NCBI RefSeq assembly: GCF_025143365.1
Contig: NZ_JALXPE010000032.1
Coordinates: forward strand, 1-48,775
Length of the DNA stretch: 48,775 nt
Source: Microbacterium sp. p3-SID336
Lineage (GTDB): Bacteria; Actinomycetota; Actinomycetes; Actinomycetales; Microbacteriaceae
Reading direction: 5' to 3'
Position 1 is the first letter of the stretch; each line of letters opens with the position of its first letter. A program made the translations under genes and the position numbers. Under the pieces are notes generated by a model that ran no database searches, had not been told where the DNA came from, and saw nothing but the letters and a program-made list of their open reading frames with translations. Below are positions 17,265 through 25,274 of this stretch, piece after piece.

Positions 17265-18413
17265 TCAGCCTGCGCTCAGTGCGGCATCGCGCACGCCCGC
17301 CGCTGCCGAGTCGAACACGCGGGACGCCTCGTGTTCGATGCGCGCGACACGGACCCGGTGACCGATGCCGGGCGCAGTGGGCACCCGCACCCGTCCGGAC
17401 GCCGCCACCACCGGCGGCTCGATGATGTCGCTCTCGTAGTACTTGTCCGAACCGGAGACGTCCGACGGCAGCAGGAAGCCGGGCAGCGCGGAGAGCGCCA
17501 CGTTCGCGGCCCTGCCCACCCCGAACTCGTGCATTCCGCCGCACCACACCGGGATCCCGGCGTCGAGGGCCAGGTCGTGCGCGTTCTTCGCCACCTGCAG
17601 CCCGCCCATGCGGGACACCTTGATGTTGAGGATGCGCGCGGCACGCAGCCGGATCATCGCCCGCAGGTCGCCCAGCGCCACGACCGACTCGTCGAGGCAG
17701 ACGTCGGTGTCGAGCCGCGCCTGCAGCTCCGCGTGCGCCACCAGTTCGCGCGGCGCGTACGGCTGCTCGATCATCGTGAGCCCCTCGCGGTCGAGGCGCG
17801 CGAACACCGCGGCGGCCTCGTCGTCGTCGGGGTAGGCGCCGTTCGCGTCGACGTGGAGGTCCAGGTCCGGGTGCGCGGCGCGCACGGCCCGCACGGGCTC
17901 GACGTCCCATCCCGGCGCGATCTTCAGCTTGACCCGCGGGTACCCCGCGTCGCGCTGCAGCTGCACCTGCGCGAGCAGCTCGTCGATGGACGGCTCGATG
18001 CCGAGCGACACCCCGGCGACCACCTCGTCGCGCGTGCCGCCGAGGGCCGTGGCGAGCGCGATGCCGTTGGCGCGGGCGTACAGGTCCCACACCGCTCCGG
18101 AGAACCCGGCCTTGGCGAACTCGTGCCCGCGCACCCGCGCCCAGGTCCGCTCGAGGTCGGACGGCTCGTCCCCCTCTGCACCGAGCAGCGCGGGCACCAG
18201 GTAGCGGGTCGCGATCTCCCAGGCGGTGGCCGTGGTCTCCGCGCCGAAGTACGGATCGCTCGGCGACGCGATCTCGCCCCACCCCGTGCGCCCGTCGGCG
18301 TCGGTGACCTCGACGAGCACGTGCTCGATGCCGGACTTGCGGTGCGAGCTGGTCTCGAAGCTGTGGCGCAGCGCCTGGCGCAGCGTGAACAGACGGATGC
18401 GGGCGATCTTCAC
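17265..18413 (-). CDS. Enolase-superfamily OSBS / N-acylamino-acid racemase-like enzyme
   Basis: 382 residues from a GTG at 18413, preceded by GGAGG at good spacing. The muconate-lactonizing-enzyme subgroup signature is complete: acid/base Lys162 and Lys164 (VKLKIAPGWD), metal ligands Asp189 (DANGAY), Glu216 (IEQPYA) and Asp241 (LDES), and the second catalytic Lys265 (NIKVSRMGG). LKIAPGWD is characteristic of the o-succinylbenzoate synthase/N-succinylamino-acid racemase group rather than Ala-Glu epimerases. There are no menaquinone genes nearby. A COG3375-type GNAT and an M20 hydrolase flank it, matching the known D-to-L conversion pathway, so racemase activity is preferred. Confidence 0.85.
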   Translation of the reverse strand: MKIARIRLFTLRQALRHSFETSSHRKSGIEHVLVEVTDADGRTGWGEIASPSDPYFGAETTATAWEIATRYLVPALLGAEGDEPSDLERTWARVRGHEFAKAGFSGAVWDLYARANGIALATALGGTRDEVVAGVSLGIEPSIDELLAQVQLQRDAGYPRVKLKIAPGWDVEPVRAVRAAHPDLDLHVDANGAYPDDDEAAAVFARLDREGLTMIEQPYAPRELVAHAELQARLDTDVCLDESVVALGDLRAMIRLRAARILNIKVSRMGGLQVAKNAHDLALDAGIPVWCGGMHEFGVGRAANVALSALPGFLLPSDVSGSDKYYESDIIEPPVVAASGRVRVPTAPGIGHRVRVARIEHEASRVFDSAAAGVRDAALSAG

Positions 18414-19105
18414 GCGTCCTCCGTCCCCTCGGTCCGCGGCCGGGGCTGCTCCGGGCCATAGAGGCCGAGCCGTGCGACGAGGCGATCGCGCTCCGCCAGT
18501 CGCCGTCGCGCCCCCTTGGCACTCGCCGTGGTCAGAGCACTCAGCAGATGGCACACGGCGGCGACCGGGGTGGGCGAGTCGGCGTACGAGGCCGAGCCGG
18601 TGCGCACCCGGATGAGCGAGGTCGCGAGCGGCGCCAGCGGGGCGTCCTCGCTGTCGGTGATGACGACGAGCTGACCGCCGGCCTCCCGGAAGAGCCGGCC
18701 GAGGCGGACGGTCTCCTCACGGTACCGTCGCAGCGAGAAGGCGATGAGCACGTCCGATGCCCGCACGTCGGTCAGCACGGTGAGCGGCTGCAGGGCATGC
18801 CCGTCCACGAGGAAGACGTTCGACAGCGTGGCCGACAGGTCGGCCGTGAGCAGCTGCGCGTACGCCGCGGCCTTGCCCTCTCCCGCGACGTAGCGACGCC
18901 GGGCGCCGAGCAGCAGCGCCGCCGCCTGCGGCACCTGCGCCGAGCGACTGAGCTCCTCGAAGGTCTGCGCGAGCGTGCGCTGCTCCGTCTCGATGATGCG
19001 GGCCTGGATGCTCTCGGCCGACTGGTTGGTGCGGATGCGCTCGCCGAAGCGGTCGCGCGGCGAGACGAGATCCCGATCCTCGTGGTCCTGGCCGTGGTCG
19101 CTCAT
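18410..19105 (-). CDS. SIS-domain protein, RpiR/MurR-like but without the DNA-binding domain
   Basis: 231 residues. The SIS (sugar isomerase) domain begins around residue 60: AAALLLGARRRYVAGEGKAAAYAQLL, then SDVLIAFSLRRYREETVRLGRLFREAG and VVITDSEDAPLAPLATSLIRVRTG. This matches the C-terminal half of RpiR-family regulators, including the linker helix RIIETEQRTLAQTFEELS. The ~75-residue N-terminal helix-turn-helix domain is absent; only about 35 polar residues precede the linker. Upstream in-frame sequence is just the antiparallel shadow of the GNAT gene. It is overlapped by four bases on both sides. It may bind a ligand as a sensor or partner, or be an enzyme. Confidence 0.78.
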   Translation of the reverse strand: MSDHGQDHEDRDLVSPRDRFGERIRTNQSAESIQARIIETEQRTLAQTFEELSRSAQVPQAAALLLGARRRYVAGEGKAAAYAQLLTADLSATLSNVFLVDGHALQPLTVLTDVRASDVLIAFSLRRYREETVRLGRLFREAGGQLVVITDSEDAPLAPLATSLIRVRTGSASYADSPTPVAAVCHLLSALTTASAKGARRRLAERDRLVARLGLYGPEQPRPRTEGTEDA

Positions 19106-19884
19106 GCCGTGCCCTCCCCTGGTGTCGCGCGGTAGACCGCGGTCTGCTCGTCGAGGCGCACCGCCGCGACGAGGATCTCGCCGCGCTGGAACGCGTCGGT
19201 CATGGTGCGTGCGAGATCGCGTCGCAGGATCGCACGGTCGTCCGCGGCGAGGTCGTCCGGCCGGGCGGGCACGGCGATCCAGCGGCCGCCGTCGTCGGCG
19301 ACGGCGCGCCCCCAGTCCCGGCGTCCGAGCGCGGGAGGCGGGGGGACTGCGCGCCGGACCGCCGGCGTCTCCGCGCACAGATCCCAGGCCACGACGAGAC
19401 GGTCGGTGTCGGGGCGGGCGTAGTAGTCCGGCTCGAACGCGATGCCGACCGCTCCGAGAGCGTTCAGGTTGAAGTGCGCATTGCGCGACAGCAGGGGGTC
19501 GAACGTCCAGCGCATGATGCGCTGCCCCCAGCCCAGGGCGACGGTGCGCTGCGCGAGCTTGAGCGCCTGCCCAACGCCCCGTCCCTGATGCTCCGGATCG
19601 ACGGCGGCGGCCTGCGAGTAGTGGAACACCGACCCGTCGGTCTCGCACCCGGCGAATCCGTAGGCGAAGCCGATGAGCGTGCCGTCGTCGTCGAAGGCGC
19701 CGATGGCCGAGCCGCCGTTGCGGGTGAGCGCGGTCAGCAGATTGGTGTTCAGCGCGTACTCGCTCTCGGTGTAGCGGAAGACCCGCGCGTACAGCGCGGC
19801 GGCGTCGCGGAACTCGATGTACTGGGTCAGCTCGCGGCAGCCGTAGCCGATGCCCGCGTCGGCGGCCACGGAGGAGTGAGGCAC
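19102..19884 (-). CDS. COG3375-type GNAT, candidate D-amino-acid N-succinyltransferase
   Basis: 260 residues. The acyl-CoA pyrophosphate loop is QGRGVG (100-105). The distinctive block MRWTFDPLLSRNAHFNL (124-140) followed by NALGA marks the predicted GNAT subfamily COG3375. That subfamily has been linked to N-succinylation of D-amino acids when encoded beside an OSBS/NSAR-type racemase and an M20 desuccinylase; all three are present here. The start is a GTG at 19884, overlapped by a GGATACG-type element. It is the first gene of the minus arm. Acyl donor and acceptor are inferred from family and neighbours. Confidence 0.82.
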   Translation of the reverse strand: MPHSSVAADAGIGYGCRELTQYIEFRDAAALYARVFRYTESEYALNTNLLTALTRNGGSAIGAFDDDGTLIGFAYGFAGCETDGSVFHYSQAAAVDPEHQGRGVGQALKLAQRTVALGWGQRIMRWTFDPLLSRNAHFNLNALGAVGIAFEPDYYARPDTDRLVVAWDLCAETPAVRRAVPPPPALGRRDWGRAVADDGGRWIAVPARPDDLAADDRAILRRDLARTMTDAFQRGEILVAAVRLDEQTAVYRATPGEGTA

Positions 19885-19895
19885 GATACGTTTCC
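19884..19895. promoter_or_regulatory. Putative operator, GGATACGNNTCC-like site 1
   Basis: CGATACGTTTCC, 10 of 12 matches to the palindrome GGATACGTATCC. It overlaps the GTG start of the GNAT gene, and on the minus strand it follows a TAGGAA box. A protein bound here would block transcription or initiation of the minus arm. Confidence 0.5.
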
Positions 19896-19959
19896 TAAGA
19901 TCGAAGAGTTCTGCTGCTTCGAGCGATGTTATCGGCGGGTTGCAGCGGGATCAAGAGCC
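19896..19959. promoter_or_regulatory. Divergent control region of the peptide island
   Basis: The space between the two divergent starts (19884 and 19977) carries the promoters of both arms. The plus strand has TTATCG near 19929; the minus strand has TTAGGA near the GNAT start. No other gene fits in it. Both ends are occupied by GGATACG-like sites, so co-regulation is likely. Confidence 0.5.
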
Positions 19960-19971
19960 GGATACGGTTCG
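19960..19971. promoter_or_regulatory. Putative operator, GGATACGNNTCC-like site 2
   Basis: GGATACGGTTCG, 9 of 12 matches to the palindromic consensus. It ends five bases before the GTG start of the M20 gene and contains TACGGT, which could itself be the -10 box of a leaderless transcript. Strong candidate for direct repression of the plus arm. Confidence 0.48.
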
Positions 19972-19976
19972 TAACC

Positions 19977-21125
19977 GTGACGACTTCTTCGACGGCGCAC
20001 GCGGCGGACCACTCCTCAGACGACATCATCGCACTCGTGCGCGAACTCGTGCTGATCGAGACGCCGAGCCGGGACAGGGACGCGAGCGCGCTGATCGCCG
20101 AGCTCGTGGCGACGCACTTCTCCGCCGTGGGCGGGCACGTCGAACGCGTCACCACCGAGGCGGGAACCGACCTCGTGATCGACGTGCCTGGCACCGGCGC
20201 CCCGCTCCTGCTCATCGGACACACCGACACGGTCTGGCCGCGCGGGACCCTCGACGCCGAGGTGCCGTGGACGATCGACGGCGACATCGTGCGCGGCCCT
20301 GGCGCCTACGACATGAAGGCCGGCATCGTCGTCATGCTGGAGACCCTGCGCGAACTGCAGGAGCTCCCGCTCGACAGGCGCAGGGCCGTGCGGGTCGTGC
20401 TGGTGTCGGATGAGGAGATCGGCTCCCCCGCATCGGGACCCCTGCTGGCCGCACGAGCCGATGGCGCGGTGGCCGCGATCGGCTTCGAGTCCCCGCACCC
20501 GGATGGCGCCCTCAAGGTCGGGCGTCGCGGCAGCGCGCGTGTGCGACTGAGCGTGACCGGACGCGCCGCCCATGCCGCCCTCGATCCCGAGCACGGGGTC
20601 TCCGCCGTGGACGAGCTCGTCGACCAGCTCCTGCGGGTGCGTCGCCTCACCGAGGACCCGGCACTGCCCGGCCCCGTGCTCTGCAATGTCGGCACCATCT
20701 CCGGTGGCGCGCGCACCAACGTCGTGTCCGCACAGGCCGAAGCGGAGATCGGGCTGCGTTTCGTCGACCCCGACACCGAGCACCGGGTGCTGGGAGCGCT
20801 CGCCGCGCTGCGTCCGGTACGGGACGGCGCCCGACTGTCGGTGGAGGTGTTGAGCGCGCGGCCCGCGTGGCAGGCATCGGCGCAGGACGCGGATCTGCTC
20901 GATCGCATCGCGCGGGCGGGAGCGACCATCGGCCAGACGGTGGACGGCCGCCCTGCCGCCGGCGCCGGCGACACGAACCTCCTCGGCGGGCTCGGTCTGC
21001 CGACGGTCGACGGCTTCGGGCCGCGCGGGGGCGGTGCGCACGCGGTGGACGAGCACTTCCTGCGTTCGTCCTTGCACGAGCGCATCGCACTCCTGCGCGC
21101 CGTGCTCACGATCCCCGCGGAGTGA
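19977..21125 (+). CDS. M20 metallohydrolase (carboxypeptidase G2 / desuccinylase type)
   Basis: 382 residues from the GTG at 19977. An upstream ATG at 19926 is possible but adds an unfamily-like N-terminus through the control region. Zinc and catalytic motifs: LLIGHTDTVWP, GPGAYDMKAGI, VSDEEIGSPAS and GGGAHAVDEHF. The YDMK and DEEIGS patterns are of the CPG2-like group, which removes C-terminal glutamate or an N-acyl group. Next to the racemase and the GNAT it fits the L-desuccinylase step of D-to-L amino-acid conversion; a peptidase role in cleaving Glu-containing peptides is the alternative. First gene of the plus arm. Confidence 0.88.
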   Translation: MTTSSTAHAADHSSDDIIALVRELVLIETPSRDRDASALIAELVATHFSAVGGHVERVTTEAGTDLVIDVPGTGAPLLLIGHTDTVWPRGTLDAEVPWTIDGDIVRGPGAYDMKAGIVVMLETLRELQELPLDRRRAVRVVLVSDEEIGSPASGPLLAARADGAVAAIGFESPHPDGALKVGRRGSARVRLSVTGRAAHAALDPEHGVSAVDELVDQLLRVRRLTEDPALPGPVLCNVGTISGGARTNVVSAQAEAEIGLRFVDPDTEHRVLGALAALRPVRDGARLSVEVLSARPAWQASAQDADLLDRIARAGATIGQTVDGRPAAGAGDTNLLGGLGLPTVDGFGPRGGGAHAVDEHFLRSSLHERIALLRAVLTIPAE

Positions 21126-21137
21126 GGATACGATTCC
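21126..21137. promoter_or_regulatory. Putative operator, GGATACGNNTCC-like site 3
   Basis: GGATACGATTCC, 10 of 12 matches, starting immediately after the M20 stop codon. It lies at the upstream end of the 290-base leader of the second binding protein. Confidence 0.5.
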
Positions 21138-21166
21138 CGTTCGTGCGCCGCGCGCGTCTCGAACAG

Positions 21167-21177
21167 GGATACGTTCC
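21167..21177. promoter_or_regulatory. Putative operator, GGATACGNNTCC-like site 4, one base shorter
   Basis: GGATACGTTCC: matches the consensus with a single-base deletion in the right half. It is spaced 41 bases from site 3, close to four turns of DNA, so the pair would lie on the same face. Confidence 0.4.
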
Positions 21178-21310
21178 GGATCACTTCCCGTCGGGGAGGC
21201 CGCTTCCGGTGACCGTCGACGGAGTGCGCATCCTGCCAGCCCCGTGTTTCCGCTGTGTTACGCGCTCTGCACATCCCAAAGCGCGATCCCTGCATCGCAC
21301 ATTTCTTGCG

Positions 21311-21322
21311 CGATACGCATCC
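21311..21322. promoter_or_regulatory. Putative operator, GGATACGNNTCC-like site 5
   Basis: CGATACGCATCC, 10 of 12 matches, 94 bases upstream of the binding-protein start at 21416. It overlaps the likely promoter of the transporter operon. Confidence 0.48.
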
Positions 21323-21415
21323 GATCTCTTGACCCCGGGGCCGACTTCCGCTTGCATGGTCTGCACCGACCCGGCTTCATCGTGGATCCGGGCGGCGCCC
21401 GAAGGGACTTCTTCC

Positions 21416-23248
21416 ATGCGTCTTGCCCCCCGCTCGAAAACAGTGCGAAGTCTGACCGCCGCCGCGATCGCCTCCGCGCTCCTCGTCGCCGCCCCGGTCG
21501 GTGCCGCTCAGGCCCAGTCCGTGAGCGCGGCGACCGAATCCCCCGCCGCAGACACCACGCTGCGCATCGCGACCTCGGGATTCGTCGACACGTTCAACCC
21601 GTTCATCTCGATCTATCTGACGCCGACGAACATCATCCGGTACGTGTACGAGTCCCTCGTCCAGAACGACGCCGAGGACGGCTCGCCCACCAAGGGCCTC
21701 GCCGACTCGTGGGAGGCCTCGGACGGCGGGCAGACCTGGACCTTCACCCTGCAGGACGACCTCGTCTGGTCCGACGGAGAGCCCATCACCTCGGCGGACG
21801 TGAAGTACACCTACGACCAGATGATGACCGTGCCCGCCCTCGGCACCGCGAACGGCAACCTCGTCTCCAACTTCGACACCGTCGAGGCGCCCGACGACAA
21901 GACCGTCGTCATCTCCCTGAAGACGCCGCAGGCGCCCAACCCCGGTTCCGAGATCCCGATCGTGCCGAAGCACATCTGGGAGGAGGTCGACGACCCCACC
22001 ACGTTCGCCAACGACTCCGACGTGGTCGGCTCCGGGCCGTTCCTGCTCGACAGCTACTCCGCCAACCAGTCCATCGAGCTCAAGGCGAACGAGAACTTCT
22101 GGCGCGGCGCCCCGAAGATCGACGCCATCCAGTACGTGTACTACACGAACTCCGACGCCCAGGTGCAGGCGCTCAAGGCCGGGGACGTCGACCTGGTGAC
22201 CGGCCTCACCCCCACCCAGTTCGGCGCGCTCGAAGGCGTCGACGGCATCACGACCCACTCGGGTGAGGGCCGCCGCTACCACTCGATCAGCATCAACGTC
22301 GGCCAGCAGACGCGCGACAACGTGCCCTACGGCACGGGCAACGCCGCGCTCAAGGAGCTCGAGGTCCGCCAGGCGATCCGGCTCGGCACCGACACGAAGA
22401 CCCTGCTCGACAAGGTGCTCGACGGCGAGGGCACGCTCGCCACGAGCTTCATCCCCGCCTCCTTCCCGAAGTGGCACCTCCCGGAGGACGACGACGTGAT
22501 CGTCGACTTCGACCCGGAGGCCGCCCAGGCGAAGCTCGACGAGGCCGGCTGGGCGCCCGGCGCGGACGGCATCAGGGAGAAGGACGGTCAGCGTCTCAGC
22601 CTACGACTGCTCATCGACGCCGACGACGCCAACGAGCAGTCCATCTCGGACTTCTTCGTGCCGTGGATGAAGGACATCGGCGTCGAGATCACGGTCGAGT
22701 CGACCGATTCCGACACCATCAGCGCGAAGGCCGTCTCCGGCGACTACGACCTCTACTTCAGCGGCTGGTCCGTGAACCCCGACCCCGACTACCAGCTCGG
22801 CATCAACACCTGCGGCAACCTGCCCACCGGGACCGACGGCGCCGGCGGCACCACGCAGGACGGCTACTGCAACCCTGAGTTCGACGAGATGTACGCGCAG
22901 CAGCGCTCCGAGATCGACGAGGAGAAGCGCCAGGAGATCGTGCACGACATGCTGGCGCTGAACTACACCGGCACCGCGCAGATCGCGACCTGGTACGCGA
23001 ACTCGCTCGAGGCGTACCGCTCCGACCGCTTCACGGGCTTCACCCTGCAGCCCAAGGACGGCGGCATCATCGCCAACCAGGCCGGCTACTGGGGCTACCT
23101 CACGGTCGAGCCGGTGGAGGGCGCGACCGAGGGCGGCACCGGCACCAACACCGGCCTCATCATCGGCGGCGTCGTCGTGGGGGTGATCGTCGTCGGAGCC
23201 TTGGTCTTCTTCCTGATCCGACGTCGGAACATCGCCGACGTCGAATGA
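21416..23248 (+). CDS. Peptide-binding protein (SBP_bac_5) with C-terminal membrane anchor
   Basis: 610 residues. The N-terminal signal peptide ends around VGAAQAQS with no lipobox cysteine. The family 5 core follows: ADTTLRIATSGFVDTFNPF, TFTLQDDLVWSDGEPITSADVKYTYDQM and VRQAIRLGTDTKTLLDKVL. After a Gly/Thr-rich linker, a single transmembrane helix (about residues 580-602) ends in the basic stop-transfer RRR and a short cytoplasmic tail. The protein is therefore tethered by its C-terminus, unlike the lipoprotein at 11291. It is followed after 70 bases by its permeases. Confidence 0.93.
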   Translation: MRLAPRSKTVRSLTAAAIASALLVAAPVGAAQAQSVSAATESPAADTTLRIATSGFVDTFNPFISIYLTPTNIIRYVYESLVQNDAEDGSPTKGLADSWEASDGGQTWTFTLQDDLVWSDGEPITSADVKYTYDQMMTVPALGTANGNLVSNFDTVEAPDDKTVVISLKTPQAPNPGSEIPIVPKHIWEEVDDPTTFANDSDVVGSGPFLLDSYSANQSIELKANENFWRGAPKIDAIQYVYYTNSDAQVQALKAGDVDLVTGLTPTQFGALEGVDGITTHSGEGRRYHSISINVGQQTRDNVPYGTGNAALKELEVRQAIRLGTDTKTLLDKVLDGEGTLATSFIPASFPKWHLPEDDDVIVDFDPEAAQAKLDEAGWAPGADGIREKDGQRLSLRLLIDADDANEQSISDFFVPWMKDIGVEITVESTDSDTISAKAVSGDYDLYFSGWSVNPDPDYQLGINTCGNLPTGTDGAGGTTQDGYCNPEFDEMYAQQRSEIDEEKRQEIVHDMLALNYTGTAQIATWYANSLEAYRSDRFTGFTLQPKDGGIIANQAGYWGYLTVEPVEGATEGGTGTNTGLIIGGVVVGVIVVGALVFFLIRRRNIADVE

Positions 23249-23318
23249 GCCCAGCGAGACGCCGCGGGCGGCGGGCATCCGCCCCCGCGGCGTCTCCCGG
23301 TCCGCAGTTAGGAGACCC

Positions 23319-24362
23319 ATGTCGAACGCGGTACCCCCCTCCACCTCCGCCATCGCCACGAGCGCCGCCGCCGAGGAGCAGCCGAAGGGCGTCGGCGCCC
23401 TCCGCTACGTCCTGAGCAAGCTCGGCGGCGCGGCCATCAGCCTGGCGATGGTGATCCTCCTCGGCTTCTTCGCCTTCAAGATCCTCCCCGGCGACCCGGT
23501 GGCCTCGATCGCCCGCGAACGCGGCATGAGCCCGGAGCAGGCCGATCAGCTCCGCGAGCAGCTGGGGCTGAACAAGCCCCTGTGGCAGCAGTTCTTCGAC
23601 TATCTCGGGAACGTGTTCACCCTCAACTTCGGTACGAGCTACGTGTACCGCACCTCGGTGTCCGAGCTGATCGGCGACTACTTCTGGAACACGATCCTCC
23701 TGACCGGCACGGCGGCCGTGATCGCGATCGCCCTCGGTCTCTGGCTCGGGCAGAAGGCCGCCTGGAAGCACGGCTCCACGTTCGACCGCATCGTCTCCGG
23801 CACGTCGCTCGTGTTCTGGTCGGTGCCCACGTTCTGGCTCGCGCTGCTGCTGCTGATGGTCTTCGGCGGCACGCTGCACTGGTTCCCCACCGGGGGCATG
23901 GTCTCCCCCAACCCGCCCGCCGACCCCGTGGGTGCCGTGCTCGACGTGATCTCGCACATGGTGCTCCCCGTCATCACGATGGTCGCGGTCGTGTACGCGC
24001 AGTACCTGATGGTCATGCGCAGCTCGCTCCTGGAGGAGATGGGCGCCGATTACCTGACCACCGCGCGTGCCAAGGGGCTTCGGGAGGATCTCGTCCGCCG
24101 CCGGCACGCCGTGCCCAACGCGCTGCTCCCGACCGTTACGCTCGTGTTCATGCACATCGGCGGCCTGATCGCCGGTGCGGTCACGGTCGAGACCGTGTTC
24201 TCCTGGCCCGGGCTGGGCAAGCTCACGTTCGAGGCCATCTCCGGCCCCGACCTCCCGCTGCTCCAGGGCACCTTCGTGGTCTTCTCGACCATCATCATCG
24301 TGATGAACCTCATCGCGGACCTCATCTACCGTCAGCTCGACCCGAGGGTGAGGCGCGCATGA
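23319..24362 (+). CDS. Peptide ABC transporter permease, DppB type
   Basis: 347 residues, start at 23319 after GGAGACCC. About 45 polar and charged residues precede the first membrane segment (AISLAMVILLGFFAFKILPGDPV). Then come the extracytoplasmic LGLNKPLWQQFFDYLGNVF stretch and five more membrane segments. EAA motif: GADYLTTARAKGLREDLVRRRHAVPNALLP. Ends LIYRQLDPRVRRA. It belongs with the binding protein at 21416 and overlaps the next permease by four bases. The N-terminus is longer than in typical DppB. Confidence 0.95.
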   Translation: MSNAVPPSTSAIATSAAAEEQPKGVGALRYVLSKLGGAAISLAMVILLGFFAFKILPGDPVASIARERGMSPEQADQLREQLGLNKPLWQQFFDYLGNVFTLNFGTSYVYRTSVSELIGDYFWNTILLTGTAAVIAIALGLWLGQKAAWKHGSTFDRIVSGTSLVFWSVPTFWLALLLLMVFGGTLHWFPTGGMVSPNPPADPVGAVLDVISHMVLPVITMVAVVYAQYLMVMRSSLLEEMGADYLTTARAKGLREDLVRRRHAVPNALLPTVTLVFMHIGGLIAGAVTVETVFSWPGLGKLTFEAISGPDLPLLQGTFVVFSTIIIVMNLIADLIYRQLDPRVRRA

Positions 24363-25273
24363 GCACGGCATCTCCATCCATCCGTTCACCCCGCGCCCTG
24401 GCCTGGCATCGCCGCGGCACCGCGTTCGCCGACTTCTGCCGCCAGTTCGCGCAGCACCGCGCCGGCATGATCGGCCTCGTGTTCCTCGTGATCGTGGCAC
24501 TGATCGCGATCTTCGCGCCCGTGATCGCCCCCGCGAGCATGCTCGACGTCACCAAGCTCGTGGATGTGCAGCGCTTCGCCCCGCCGTCCTGGGAGCACCC
24601 GCTCGGCACCGACCATCAGGGGCGGGAGATCTGGGTGCGCATGGTGTGGGGCGCCAGGGTGTCGCTGCTCGTCGGCCTCGCCGCGACCGCCATGTCGATG
24701 ATCATCGGCACGCTGGTCGGGCTCTCGGCCGGGCACTTCACCGGCTTCTTCGGCGGCCTGATGATGCGCATCATCGACTTCTTCCTCGTGCTGCCGTCGC
24801 TGATCCTCGCGATCGTGCTTTCGTCGGTGCTGAGCCGCGGCGTCTGGACCATCATCATCGCGATCGGCCTGACCTCCTGGGCCGGCACGGCCCGCGTGGT
24901 GCGCGCGCAGACGCTCTCGGTCGAGTCCCGCGACTACATCGAGCGCTCCCGGGCTCTCGGCGCCGGCCACTGGCACATCATCATGAAGCACCTGCTGCCG
25001 GGCGTCCTCCCCCTGGTCCTCGCCAACACCACCCTCACCGTGGGATCGGCGATCATCTCCGAGTCGACGCTCGCCTTCCTCGGTCTCGGCGACACCACCC
25101 TGCAGTCGTGGGGGTCGATCCTGAAGAACGCCATGGACGTCTCCGCGGCGACCAGCGGCTACTGGTGGTACGTGCTCGTGCCCGGCGTCGCGATCGTCCT
25201 TGTGGTGCTGTCGTTCACCCTGATGGGACGCGCCGTCGAGAACATCACCAACCCGACGCTGAGGAGCCGTTGA
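24359..25273 (+). CDS. Peptide ABC transporter permease, DppC type
   Basis: 304 residues. A cytoplasmic N-terminus precedes a first membrane segment (MIGLVFLVIVALIAIFAPVI). The DppC hallmark HPLGTDHQGREIWVRMVWGARVS follows, then the EAA loop SRDYIERSRALGAGHWHIIMKHLLP and the conserved SESTLAFLGLGDTTLQSWGS block. Start chosen at the ATG that overlaps the DppB stop (ATGA). It is followed one base later by the ATPase gene. Confidence 0.95.
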   Translation: MSTASPSIRSPRALAWHRRGTAFADFCRQFAQHRAGMIGLVFLVIVALIAIFAPVIAPASMLDVTKLVDVQRFAPPSWEHPLGTDHQGREIWVRMVWGARVSLLVGLAATAMSMIIGTLVGLSAGHFTGFFGGLMMRIIDFFLVLPSLILAIVLSSVLSRGVWTIIIAIGLTSWAGTARVVRAQTLSVESRDYIERSRALGAGHWHIIMKHLLPGVLPLVLANTTLTVGSAIISESTLAFLGLGDTTLQSWGSILKNAMDVSAATSGYWWYVLVPGVAIVLVVLSFTLMGRAVENITNPTLRSR

Positions 25274-25274
25274 G

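Larger units (their letters stand above)
21138..21415 (+). promoter_or_regulatory. Leader and promoter region of the second peptide transporter operon
   Basis: A gap of about 280 bases with no credible gene. It carries three of the five GGATACG-like sites (two inside, one at its left edge). A modest AAGGGA ribosome site precedes the ATG at 21416. The region TTTCTTGCGCGATACGCATCC near 21303 may hold the promoter. No strong terminator hairpin was seen, so read-through from the M20 gene is possible. Confidence 0.45.

Noticed and set aside
19926..19976. Earlier ATG start for the M20 gene
   Set aside because: It would add 17 residues unlike the family, and would place the operator at 19960 inside the coding region; the GTG at 19977 fits family length.
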